Of a stretch of DNA of 64,000 nucleotides, positions 48,505 to 56,573 are shown piece by piece. The notes below the pieces were generated by a model. It worked only from the letters and a program-made list of their open reading frames with translations. It was not told the DNA's origin and did no database searches. The stretch covers positions 1,736,001 through 1,800,000 of the forward strand of contig NZ_JAMFLY010000001.1 of the NCBI RefSeq assembly GCF_023502235.1, written 5' to 3'. The first letter of the stretch is position 1. The number at the start of each line of letters is the position of its first letter. The DNA comes from Flagellimonas myxillae. Lineage in GTDB: Bacteria; Bacteroidota; Bacteroidia; Flavobacteriales; Flavobacteriaceae. The translations under genes and the position numbers were made by a program.

Positions 48505-48993
48505 CTATTGTTTGAGGTGTTTTGGAAAAATAACTGTTTCTGAAGTTCCCTTTGTCACATTTTCCCAACTATTTTGGTTGAATTTAATGTGGACCAATCC
48601 CGATGTCGGAACGTTTTCAATATACTGATCTCCCCATGTATTTGCAAGTGTTGTGAAGGCATAATTATGGCCAAAAACCATAACGGTGTCCAGTTGGTTA
48701 TCCAGACCCTTGACAAAATTGCCCACACTCTTGCCTGAAAAATCATAGAGCGCTTCCGTAACTTTAAATCTGTCTAGGTTGTACCCCATGTTCCGTAAAA
48801 AAATCATGCTGGTGTGCAATGCCCGATTTGCCGGACTTGCAAATGCAAAGTCGATGGAGACACCCAATGCCGAAAATTTTTTGGAAACCAAAATTGCATC
48901 GTTTATCCCTCGTTCCTTAAGTGGCCTATCTTTATCGGAAACATCGTATTCCCAAGAGGATTTACCGTGCCTAACCAAAACTATCTGCTTCAT
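48505..48993 (-). CDS. sixA: SixA-family phosphohistidine phosphatase
   Basis: 162 residues. The RHG motif (VLVRHGKSSW, residues 6-15) and 'FASPANRALHTSMIF', 'VMVFGHNYAF' mark histidine phosphatases of the small SixA type. Acts in the cytosol on phosphohistidine in proteins. Directly joined to ppk1. Confidence 0.9.
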   Translation of the reverse strand: MKQIVLVRHGKSSWEYDVSDKDRPLKERGINDAILVSKKFSALGVSIDFAFASPANRALHTSMIFLRNMGYNLDRFKVTEALYDFSGKSVGNFVKGLDNQLDTVMVFGHNYAFTTLANTWGDQYIENVPTSGLVHIKFNQNSWENVTKGTSETVIFPKHLKQ

Positions 48994-49004
48994 TTTTTTG
49001 TGAA

Positions 49005-49652
49005 TTATGGTGCCAATCGCTCAATTTTCCAATCAAAGTCTTCTTGTAGGGTATACCTGATCCTATCATGGAGCCTATTGGGTCTTCCCTGCCAGAATTC
49101 AATAGATATGGGCCTCACCAAGTAACCGCCCCAATGTTTGGGTCTTTCAATTTCCCTATCCCCTAGTGAACTTTCCAATGCTTTCAACTTTGCTTCCAAA
49201 GCCTCCCGAGAGTTAATTACCTCGCTTTGGTTGGACACTATGGCCCCCAATTGACTTCCAACTGGTCTAGATTCAAAATAACCATCGGATAGATTTTCAG
49301 CGATTTTTTCCGCCTTGCCCTTAATGATCACCTGACGTTCGAGATTGGCCCAAAAAAATGAAAGGCAAACAGCCGGATTTTCCAAAATGGCCTTCCCCTT
49401 TTCGCTTTCGTAGTTGGTATAAAAAACAAACCCTTCGTGTGTGTACTTTTTCATCAGTACTACACGGTTCTTTGGGTACCCATCCAGACCTATGGTGGAT
49501 ATGGTCATGGCGTTGGGTTCATCCGGACCACCAGCCTCTTCCACCTCATAGAACCATTTCTGGAACTGCTCCAAGGGGTTTTCCTTGATGGTATCTTCGG
49601 TCAGGGAACTTTTCTCGTATGATTTCCTGTAGTTGCTTAAATCTTTCTGCAT
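49005..49652 (-). CDS. pdxH: Pyridoxamine 5'-phosphate oxidase
   Basis: 215 residues from the ATG at 49652 (a TTG lies two codons upstream). FMN-binding split barrel, with 'EPNAMTISTIGLDGYPKNRVVLMKKYTHEGFVFYTNY' and C-terminal 'RPKHWGGYLVRPISIEFWQGRPNRLHDR'. Makes pyridoxal 5'-phosphate. Eleven nt before sixA. Confidence 0.95.
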   Translation of the reverse strand: MQKDLSNYRKSYEKSSLTEDTIKENPLEQFQKWFYEVEEAGGPDEPNAMTISTIGLDGYPKNRVVLMKKYTHEGFVFYTNYESEKGKAILENPAVCLSFFWANLERQVIIKGKAEKIAENLSDGYFESRPVGSQLGAIVSNQSEVINSREALEAKLKALESSLGDREIERPKHWGGYLVRPISIEFWQGRPNRLHDRIRYTLQEDFDWKIERLAP

Positions 49653-49765
49653 AGCCAACTGGGTCTACACAAATTTCAACAAAAGAAAGCAGATTAAAAA
49701 GATTAAAGCGGTTTGTTTAAAGCGCTTGATCAAAGGACAAAAATCCACGAAGTATTTGGTGTGGC

Positions 49766-50671
49766 CTAAATCTCGAATGATTTTCCATCATCCGCCAATT
49801 CAACATGGGGAAAAACCTTGGAAGCCTCTTCTTTAAACAGGTCAATGGACTTGTATCGGGTGGAATAATGCCCTAAAATGAGTTTCCCCACATTGGCTTT
49901 TTCCGCAATTTGGGCTGCTTGGGTGGCTGTAGCATGCTTAGTTTTTGTTCCCAAATGGGCCTCAGATTCCAAAAATGTGGATTCGTGATAGAGAAGGTCC
50001 ACATTTTCGATTATGGGCAATACCTCCTCGTTGTATGCTGTATCGCTGCAAAAAGCATAGCTTTTTGGTTTTGGGGGATCTTGGGTAAGCTTGGCATTGG
50101 GAACTTCCATACCATTTTTCGACACCCCGTTTTTCCCGTTTTTTATATTGTTGAATTGACTCCGGTCTATGTTATGGGCATTCGCGGCACCTACATCCAA
50201 TTTTCTTTGGGCGGGTTTTTCCTTAAAAAGGAAACCGTTGGTATAGACCCGATGGTCCAACGGAATAGTCTGGACGCTCACGGTCTCATCCTCAAACAGC
50301 AGTTCGGAGCTTTTGGATTCCAATTCATGAAAAATCAAGGGGTAGTTGGTCCAAGAATCCCCTAGTTTTAAAAACAGGGTCACAGCTTCTTTGATTCCCT
50401 TGGGGCCATAAATGTGCAGTTCCGATTCTCTTCCCAACAATCTGAAGGTCGAAATAAGGCCTGGTAAACCAAAAAAATGATCCCCATGCAGGTGGGAAAT
50501 GAAAATATGTTTGATTCTGGAAAACTTGATCTTGTTTTTCCTCAATTGTACCTGGGTTCCTTCGCCACAATCGATCAAGAATAGATGATTTCGAATCTCA
50601 AGGACCTGGGAGGTAGGATTGGTAAAGGTACGTGGGGTGGCGGAATAGCATCCTAGTATGGTAAGTTTCAT
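49766..50671 (-). CDS. rnz: Ribonuclease Z
   Basis: 301 residues. MBL fold: LIDCGEGTQVQLR, metal motif HLHGDH (60-65), 'FCSDTAY' and 'ESTF..HATATQAAQIA'. Cuts tRNA precursors 3' of the acceptor stem. tRNAs here lack encoded CCA, so the enzyme would be needed for their maturation. Downstream of the S23 gene on the same strand. Confidence 0.94.
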   Translation of the reverse strand: MKLTILGCYSATPRTFTNPTSQVLEIRNHLFLIDCGEGTQVQLRKNKIKFSRIKHIFISHLHGDHFFGLPGLISTFRLLGRESELHIYGPKGIKEAVTLFLKLGDSWTNYPLIFHELESKSSELLFEDETVSVQTIPLDHRVYTNGFLFKEKPAQRKLDVGAANAHNIDRSQFNNIKNGKNGVSKNGMEVPNAKLTQDPPKPKSYAFCSDTAYNEEVLPIIENVDLLYHESTFLESEAHLGTKTKHATATQAAQIAEKANVGKLILGHYSTRYKSIDLFKEEASKVFPHVELADDGKSFEI

Positions 50672-50726
50672 TCAATTGAAAATTGCAAGTGTAAAATTGA
50701 AAATGGAATATAGATTTTCTTAATCA

Positions 50727-51083
50727 TTAGGAGTTCAACTTGGAGGATTTTACAATTGCCGCCAACAGCTTTATTATTTGGGTTACCAGGTCATTCAATC
50801 TATTATAATCCTGATTTTCCATAGAGTCGGAATTGATTAATAAATCTAACCAATACCTAGTTTCATTGGCCTCTTTTAAGGAAATTGACATTTTATGGAT
50901 AAAGTCTTTTTTACTTTCGTCATGTTCTGCTTCCCTGACTAATGCTCCAATGGAAGTCCCTGATCTTAGAATCTGTTTCGACAATACAAATTCTTTCCTT
51001 TCTTTTTCCAGCCTTTTCGCTAGTTCTATAATTTCCAAGGCAAATCGAAAACTCTTCTCCTCAACAACATTCCTTCTCCGCAC
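50727..51083 (-). CDS. S23/IVP four-helix bundle protein
   Basis: 118 residues. 'RFALEIIELAKRL..FVLSKQILRSGTSIGALVREAEHDESKKDFIHKMSISLKEANETRYWLDLL' is the four-helix-bundle family first found in 23S rRNA intervening sequences. It interrupts the pyrB-unknown-rnz order and has AT words AAAATTGAAAAT/AAAATGGAA in opposite orientation on its two sides. Probably a solo moving gene; function unknown. Confidence 0.9.
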   Translation of the reverse strand: MRRRNVVEEKSFRFALEIIELAKRLEKERKEFVLSKQILRSGTSIGALVREAEHDESKKDFIHKMSISLKEANETRYWLDLLINSDSMENQDYNRLNDLVTQIIKLLAAIVKSSKLNS

Positions 51084-51120
51084 AACCGAGTATTTTCAAT
51101 TTTTAATTTTCCATTTTGAA

Positions 51121-51453
51121 TTAGATACCCAAATCCCTTTCTATCTCCTCCATTTCGATGATATCCTTGGCTTCTTGTAGGGTTGGCACCACATTTATCT
51201 CATCAGGAATTTCATCATAGGAGACTTTATTGGTAACCAAGATGAAGGATTTATTGGAGTTCCGGTGGGTCCTTGAAATTTCCAAAAATTCCAGTACATC
51301 CCCTGCAGTTAATTTATTGAACGAAAATAGGTTGACGATGATATTATCGTGTTTGATCTTGGGGTACCCTTTATTCAAATTTTCCAGGAAGGTTTGAAGG
51401 GAGGTCTTTTCCTGGAAAACAATCGTTGTTGTTCCTTCCTTATTAAAAATCAT
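51121..51453 (-). CDS. Conserved hypothetical protein between pyrB and rnz
   Basis: 110 residues, soluble. 'IFNKEGTTTIVFQEKTSLQTFLENLNKGYPKIKHDNIIVNLFSFNKLTAGDVLEFLEISRTH' has a STAS-like alternation. Often mislabelled ribonuclease Z in flavobacteria because of the adjacent gene; it has no metal motif. It starts 4 nt after pyrB ends, so is cotranscribed. Confidence 0.7.
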   Translation of the reverse strand: MIFNKEGTTTIVFQEKTSLQTFLENLNKGYPKIKHDNIIVNLFSFNKLTAGDVLEFLEISRTHRNSNKSFILVTNKVSYDEIPDEINVVPTLQEAKDIIEMEEIERDLGI

Positions 51454-51457
51454 GGTA

Positions 51458-52381
51458 TTATTTTTTTGCAGCTAACAAATAGATGACCGCCATACGGATG
51501 GCGACCCCATTCTCAACTTGCTCTAAGATAATGGATTGATTTGAATCTGCCACATCGCTTGTAATTTCCACACCCCTGTTGATTGGGCCTGGATGCATGA
51601 TCACAATCTGTTTGTCCAAACTATTGAGCAGCGCTTTGTTGACCCCAAATTGTTGGGTATATTCCCTGGTGGACGGGAAGTAGCTGATATCCATCCGCTC
51701 GTTCTGCACACGGAGCATATTGGCCACATCACACCATTCCAAAGCTCTTCTAAGATTGGTCTCCACCTGTACCCCTAAAGCCTCAATATGCTTGGGAATC
51801 AAGGTTTTTGGACCACAGACCTTTACATTGGCGCCTTGCAATTTAAGGGCAAATATATTGGATAACGCAACCCTGGAATGCAGGATGTCCCCAACAATAA
51901 CCACATTTTTTCCGCCAACGTCCCCAAGTTTCTCTCTAATGGAATAGGAGTCCAACAAGGCCTGGGTAGGATGTTCGTGAGCGCCATCTCCCGCATTGAT
52001 AATGGAGGCATCCACATGCTTGGACAAAAAGATTCCCGCTCCCGGATTGGGATGCCTCATAACCACCATATCCACTTTCATGGAAAGTATATTGTTCACG
52101 GTATCTATTAAGGTTTCCCCTTTTTTTACCGAAGATTGCGAGGCAGAAAAGTTCACCACATCTGCGGACAACCGCTTTTCGGCAAGTTCAAAGGATAACT
52201 TGGTTCGTGTGCTGTTTTCAAAGAATATGTTCGCTATGGTAATATCCCGAAGCGTTGGCACCTTTCTTATGGAACGGTTAATGACCTCTTTAAAATGGTC
52301 GGCAGTTTCAAAAATGAGCTCGATATCCTTTTTGTTCAGATACTTAATTCCCAATAAGTGGTCTACACTTAGTTCGCCCAT
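51458..52381 (-). CDS. pyrB: Aspartate carbamoyltransferase catalytic subunit
   Basis: 307 residues from the ATG at 52381 (TTG two codons upstream). Carbamoyl-phosphate site in FFENSTRTKLSFE, aspartate-site HPNPGAGI..GDGAHEHPTQALLD and 'MHPGPINRGVEI'. First committed step of pyrimidine synthesis. The pyrR stop is 7 nt upstream, and no regulatory pyrI is nearby. Confidence 0.95.
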   Translation of the reverse strand: MGELSVDHLLGIKYLNKKDIELIFETADHFKEVINRSIRKVPTLRDITIANIFFENSTRTKLSFELAEKRLSADVVNFSASQSSVKKGETLIDTVNNILSMKVDMVVMRHPNPGAGIFLSKHVDASIINAGDGAHEHPTQALLDSYSIREKLGDVGGKNVVIVGDILHSRVALSNIFALKLQGANVKVCGPKTLIPKHIEALGVQVETNLRRALEWCDVANMLRVQNERMDISYFPSTREYTQQFGVNKALLNSLDKQIVIMHPGPINRGVEITSDVADSNQSIILEQVENGVAIRMAVIYLLAAKK

Positions 52382-52387
52382 TTCCAA

Positions 52388-52927
52388 TTATTTATTTACC
52401 AAATACACAACATCTTCACCATCGTTCTCCTTCCACATCACCTTAACTTTTTCCTCATTTATGGCATCTACCTGTCTCCCACGATAATTGGGCTGTATGG
52501 GCAAATGCCTGCTGAACCTGCGGTCTATCAAGGTTAGCAATTCAATGTCCGAGGGTCTTCCAAACGATTGAATGGCAGTCAGAGCAGCCCTTATGCTCCT
52601 ACCTGTATAGAGCACATCGTCTATAAACACCACATTTTTATCCTCGACCAGAAAATCAATTTTTGTAGTGTTGGCTTTTAAGGTTTTATCGCCCCGACCA
52701 AAGTCATCCCTATAAAAAGTGATGTCCAGAAAGCCCAGTTCAATATTCTTTACTTTGTAATCTTCCCTGAGAATCTTGGTCAACCTTTCGGCCAAATAGA
52801 CGCCTCTGGGTTGAATTCCAATCAATGCAGTGTTCGAAAAATCAAGGTGGTTTTCTAAAAGTTGACAAGCCAAACGGTGCAGAATGATATTGATCTCTTT
52901 GGAGGTAAGAAGTACTTTTTGACTCAT
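52388..52927 (-). CDS. pyrR: Bifunctional pyr regulator/uracil phosphoribosyltransferase
   Basis: 179 residues. PRPP loop in VVFIDDVLYTGRSIRAAL and 'LLTLIDRRFSRHLPIQPNYRGRQVD' are PyrR hallmarks. In Gram-positives PyrR binds leader RNA; in this leader of about 20 nt there is no room for such a loop, so here it may act only as an enzyme or on DNA/RNA elsewhere. Leads the pyrR-pyrB unit. Confidence 0.93.
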   Translation of the reverse strand: MSQKVLLTSKEINIILHRLACQLLENHLDFSNTALIGIQPRGVYLAERLTKILREDYKVKNIELGFLDITFYRDDFGRGDKTLKANTTKIDFLVEDKNVVFIDDVLYTGRSIRAALTAIQSFGRPSDIELLTLIDRRFSRHLPIQPNYRGRQVDAINEEKVKVMWKENDGEDVVYLVNK

Positions 52928-52955
52928 TTGCTAGGCTTCCAACTCAGGTTGAATG

Positions 52956-52963
52956 CAAAAGTA
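52956..52963 (-). promoter_or_regulatory. pyrR -7 promoter box
   Basis: TACTTTTG on the minus strand, exact TAnnTTTG; start predicted near 52949. No -33 TTTG at the right distance. Confidence 0.35.
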
Positions 52964-52992
52964 AACATTTCTGCAAAAGATTGGGGTACAAA

Positions 52993-53023
52993 AAAAGCCC
53001 CGACTGTTACCAGCGGGGCTTTT
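52993..53023 (-). terminator. Intrinsic terminator of rpsA
   Basis: AAAAGCCCCG (minus-strand order) with loop 53013-53003 pairs with CGGGGCTTTT and runs into seven T on the minus strand; GC-rich stem of 10 bp. Confidence 0.92.
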
Positions 53024-53042
53024 GATTTGATAGGAACTCGGA

Positions 53043-54878
53043 TTACTTTTTCTTGGAATCCGCTTCCATTTTATCCTTCAACGCCTGTAGTTGGGCATTG
53101 GCATCGCCGAATGTAGTTTTGGTCTCCTCTGCAGAAGCCGCTGCTTTTCTTCGTGCCGCGCTAACATTGCGTTCTTCTTGCTCTCTAAAGATGGCAGTGT
53201 GGCTAGCCACAACTCTTTTGAAGTCCTTGTTGAACTCAATGATCTTGAAATCAACCTCTTCTCCCTTACCAACTTTTTTACCGTCTTCTTTTTCCATGTG
53301 TCTGGATGGAACAAATCCAACGATATCCTCATTGAAGTTGATGGTCGCGCCTTTATCAACAATTTCTGCGATAGCAGCTTTGTGGATGGTTCCTTCAGCG
53401 AACTCCTCGGCATACTTGTCCCAAGGGTTTTCTGTAGTCTGCTTGTGACCCAAGCTCAACTTACGGCCTTCAACATCCAATTCCAATACTTCTACCTCCA
53501 AGGTGTCGCCAACAGTTACGAATTCTGATGGGTGCTTGATTTTCTTGGTCCAAGAAAGGTCGGAGATATAGATCAAACCATCGATACCTTCTTCCATTTC
53601 TACGAACACACCGAAGTTGGTGAAGTTTCTAACAATTCCTTTATGTCTTGAACCTACAGGGTATTTGGAAGTAATATCGGTCCATGGGTCTGGAGTCAAT
53701 TGCTTGATACCCAAGGACATTTTTCGGTCCTCGCGATCCAAGGTCAACACTACTGCTTCCACTTCGTCACCAACGTTAACGAAATCTTGGGCTGAACGCA
53801 AGTGCGTAGACCAAGACATTTCAGAAACGTGGATCAATCCTTCTACACCTTCAGCAACCTCGATAAAGGCACCGTAGTCGGCAATAACAACCACTTTTCC
53901 TTTAACCTTGTCTCCGATTTTGATCTCATCGCCCAAGGCATCCCATGGGTGCTTCTCCAATTGCTTAAGACCCAATTGGATTCTTGATTTGTTATCGTCA
54001 AAGTCAAGGATAACCACGTTCAACTTCTGATCCAACTCAACAACCTCGTTCGGGTGGTTGATTCGGCTCCAGGAAAGGTCTGTAATGTGGATCAATCCGT
54101 CTACACCTCCAAGGTCGATAAACACCCCGTAAGAAGTAACGTTCTTAACCACACCTTCCAATACTTGTCCTTTTTCAAGTTGACCGATGATTTCTTTCTT
54201 CTGCTCTTCGATATCAGCCTCGATAAGTGCTTTGTGGGAAACAACTACGTTCTTGAACTCGTGGTTGATCTTCACCACTTTGAATTCCATGGTCTTTCCA
54301 ACGTACTGATCGTAATCGCGGATAGGTTTTACATCAATTTGGGAACCTGGCAAGAACGCCTCGATACCAAATACATCCACGATCATACCTCCTTTGGTTC
54401 TGCACTTTACAAAACCAGTAACAATTTCTTCCTTGTCGTGGGCCGCGTTAACACGATCCCAAGCCATGATGGTTCTTGCTTTTCTGTGTGAAAGCACCAA
54501 CTGACCTGTCTTGTCTTCACGGATATCTATAAGAACCTCAACCTTGTCCCCTACTTTTAAGTCTGGGTTGTAACGGAATTCATTTAGGGAAATAACTCCT
54601 TCAGACTTAGCGTTAATGTCGATGATGGCCTCACGGTCGGTCATGTGTACCACAGTACCTTCAACCACTTCCTCATCGGCAGTATCCACAAAATTTTCCT
54701 CAACTAGTTTTTCAAACTCGTTCAGTTTGCTGTCTTCGACCTTTTCAATACCTTCTTCGTACTTCTCCCAGTCGAAGTTGTCTAAAAATTCTTGGGGGTC
54801 TTGTTGGGTTTCAACTTCTTTTACTTCTGCAGTTGCCGTAGTTTCCTCTACTTCAACTTTTGCTTTTTCTTCAGCCAT
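53043..54878 (-). CDS. rpsA: 30S ribosomal protein S1
   Basis: 611 residues with six S1 repeats: 'GTVVHMTDREAIIDINAKSEG', 'TGFVKCRTKGGMIVDV', then three strong ones ('EGVVKNVTSYGVFIDLGG', 'KGKVVVIADYGAFIEV', 'KGIVRNFTNFGVFVEM') and a last degenerate one, with an acidic N-terminal extension (EVEETTATAEVKEVETQQD) and a Lys-rich tail. Unwinds and holds mRNA at the ribosome, which matters in a lineage with few Shine-Dalgarno sequences. Preceded by a promoter and a 110-nt leader, followed by a strong terminator. Confidence 0.95.
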   Translation of the reverse strand: MAEEKAKVEVEETTATAEVKEVETQQDPQEFLDNFDWEKYEEGIEKVEDSKLNEFEKLVEENFVDTADEEVVEGTVVHMTDREAIIDINAKSEGVISLNEFRYNPDLKVGDKVEVLIDIREDKTGQLVLSHRKARTIMAWDRVNAAHDKEEIVTGFVKCRTKGGMIVDVFGIEAFLPGSQIDVKPIRDYDQYVGKTMEFKVVKINHEFKNVVVSHKALIEADIEEQKKEIIGQLEKGQVLEGVVKNVTSYGVFIDLGGVDGLIHITDLSWSRINHPNEVVELDQKLNVVILDFDDNKSRIQLGLKQLEKHPWDALGDEIKIGDKVKGKVVVIADYGAFIEVAEGVEGLIHVSEMSWSTHLRSAQDFVNVGDEVEAVVLTLDREDRKMSLGIKQLTPDPWTDITSKYPVGSRHKGIVRNFTNFGVFVEMEEGIDGLIYISDLSWTKKIKHPSEFVTVGDTLEVEVLELDVEGRKLSLGHKQTTENPWDKYAEEFAEGTIHKAAIAEIVDKGATINFNEDIVGFVPSRHMEKEDGKKVGKGEEVDFKIIEFNKDFKRVVASHTAIFREQEERNVSAARRKAAASAEETKTTFGDANAQLQALKDKMEADSKKK

Positions 54879-54989
54879 GTGCTGATTAAAATTTGTATTC
54901 CACAGTTTTCAAGAGTTGGCGATACTGTGAAAGTGATTAACTATAATTTTCTCAACGTTCCCTTTTTCCTCTTGTCGTTCGCCAAAAAA
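54879..54989 (-). promoter_or_regulatory. rpsA 5' leader with stem-loop
   Basis: Between predicted start (about 54989) and ATG, the leader has a 9-bp stem (TTTCACAGT/ACTGTGGAA on the minus strand; 54932-54924 with 54906-54898) and a 17-nt loop, 20 nt before the start codon. A place for autogenous control by S1 is conceivable; the sequence alone does not show it. Confidence 0.45.
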
Positions 54990-54995
54990 GGAGTG

Positions 54996-55026
54996 CAAAA
55001 ATACAATTAATTCCTTGTTTTACAAA
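54996..55026 (-). promoter_or_regulatory. rpsA promoter
   Basis: On the minus strand TTTG (55026-55023), 19-nt spacer, TATTTTTG (55003-54996): both elements and spacing match the Bacteroidota sigma consensus exactly. Confidence 0.7.
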
Positions 55027-55140
55027 CCCTTATTGACACTATTTCCCATCCTCCAACAATTAATGAAAATTTAAGCTGAAATGTGACTTTTATTGATATC
55101 TTGTTTCTTAGTATTAACCATTAAAATATAAAAGAACATT

Positions 55141-55521
55141 ATGAGTGTAAAAGCAAAATACCAAGCAGTTTTGGATCTAGGTCAGGAGTTGGCAATAAAA
55201 AACGGGGATGTATCCGAAGAAGGTGGTGTCCTTAAAATAAAAGGAGAGGCCGGCACCCAGTACGAGAAGAACGTTCTTTGGGATAAAATCAAGGAAATTG
55301 GGGGACAGAGCCCGTCTGATATCAAGGCCAATATTACTGTTACCGATGATTCCGTTTATCACAGACATACCGTAAAAAGCGGAGAGTCGTTAAGCAAAAT
55401 TGCGAAGCATTACTACGGGGATCCCATGAAATACAAACAAATCTTTGAGGCGAATACCAATATCTTGAAGAACCCGGATTTAATACATCCAGATCAAGTA
55501 TTGGTGATTCCGAATCTGTAA
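55141..55521 (+). CDS. LysM-domain protein (YgaU/BON-LysM like)
   Basis: 126 residues. N-terminal BON-like segment (about 10-75, 'GGVLKIKGEAGTQYEKNVLWDKIKEIGG') and a C-terminal LysM motif (HTVKSGESLSKIAKHYYGDPMKYKQIFEANTNILKNPD in parts). The family binds peptidoglycan; no signal peptide is visible here, so the location is unclear. Own terminator follows. Confidence 0.9.
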   Translation: MSVKAKYQAVLDLGQELAIKNGDVSEEGGVLKIKGEAGTQYEKNVLWDKIKEIGGQSPSDIKANITVTDDSVYHRHTVKSGESLSKIAKHYYGDPMKYKQIFEANTNILKNPDLIHPDQVLVIPNL

Positions 55522-55540
55522 TTTGTCGCTAAAATCAATT

Positions 55541-55573
55541 AAAAAGGCCACTATTTCAAAGTGGTCTTTTTTT
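55541..55573 (+). terminator. Intrinsic terminator of LysM gene
   Basis: AAAGGCCACT pairs with AGTGGTCTTT (one G-T) around ATTTCAA, then a T-run. The 3' arm overlaps the end of the convergent glxA-like gene. Confidence 0.8.
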
Positions 55574-56519
55574 GTGGCATATCACTAGGTGCCCCGCCGT
55601 AAATTTTCTTCCAAATCCTTCCCAGATTTTTGGAAGTTGAGAGACCAGAAAGCCTCGCCGACTCAGCAACGGTATTGTTTGAAAAGTGAATCAAGTTTTT
55701 AGCCAATTCAAGTTTTACAATTTGGCCAAACTCCGTTATGGTAACACCCGTTGCTTCTTTAAACTTACGGGTCAGATTGCGCGAGCTCATGTTTGCTTCC
55801 TCAGCTAGCCTGTCCAAGCTAAACTTTCTTTTAGGAAATTGTGTAAGCAGGTTCTGTACCTTATGAATTCCTCCATAGGGATGATTTCTATAATTGAAAT
55901 AGGTACTTACCTGATGGTCCTCTGGATTTCTTCTATAATAAACAATTAACTTGGCAGCAACATCGGATGCTATATAGGGTCCGTAATCTTCCTCAACAAG
56001 TGCCAAGGAAAGATCTATTCCAGAGGCCACTCCAGCGCTGGTGTAAATTGGAAATTCTTTGGTATAAAGAACATCAGGGATGACATTGATCTCCTGGTAG
56101 CTTTTCTTAAAAAGTTCCTGACAAGTCCAATGGGTTGTACAGGATTTCCCATTTAATAGTCCTGCCTCCGCAAGAAAAAAAGAGCCGGTGCAGACAGAAC
56201 AAATCCTTACATTTTTTTGGCAAAGTGACCGCAACCATCCCCAAAGATTCTTGGGCAAATGGTCGTAATAGCTTTGGTTAAGCAGTTCTGGCCTGGTTCC
56301 GGGGATTAAAAGCGTATCTCCCTCCTTGAGTTCAACTTCCTCAAAATACCGTAGTTCACTAAAAACAGGTCCTTGTGCCGTAACAATTCTATCTGATACA
56401 CCCACAAATTCGATGTCATAATTGGCACCCGAATCATTGGCTTGATCATAGACTTGAGCGGGACCGGCCAAATCCAAAATCTGCAAACGTGGTAGCATTA
56501 GAAATACGGTTTTTGACAT
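55551..56519 (-). CDS. GlxA-family transcriptional regulator (DJ-1/PfpI plus AraC)
   Basis: 322 residues: N-terminal DJ-1/PfpI-like domain (about 1-190; the nucleophile position reads ICSVCTGSFFLAEAGLL) and C-terminal AraC HTH pair (about 215-315; 'RLAEEANMSSRNLTRKFKEATGVTITEFGQ'). It controls genes in response to small molecules; the ligand is unknown. The MBL-fold gene follows 54 bp upstream of it on the same strand and may be a target or partner. Confidence 0.9.
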   Translation of the reverse strand: MSKTVFLMLPRLQILDLAGPAQVYDQANDSGANYDIEFVGVSDRIVTAQGPVFSELRYFEEVELKEGDTLLIPGTRPELLNQSYYDHLPKNLWGWLRSLCQKNVRICSVCTGSFFLAEAGLLNGKSCTTHWTCQELFKKSYQEINVIPDVLYTKEFPIYTSAGVASGIDLSLALVEEDYGPYIASDVAAKLIVYYRRNPEDHQVSTYFNYRNHPYGGIHKVQNLLTQFPKRKFSLDRLAEEANMSSRNLTRKFKEATGVTITEFGQIVKLELAKNLIHFSNNTVAESARLSGLSTSKNLGRIWKKIYGGAPSDMPQKKTTLK

Positions 56520-56573
56520 ATTTGACTTCAGTAATACTTCAAGATAATGTTTCCTTGCCTAAAGAGAAATGCC

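Noticed and set aside
49910..50365. 151-codon plus-strand frame opposite rnz
   Set aside because: Antisense shadow; rnz motifs are clear on the other strand.
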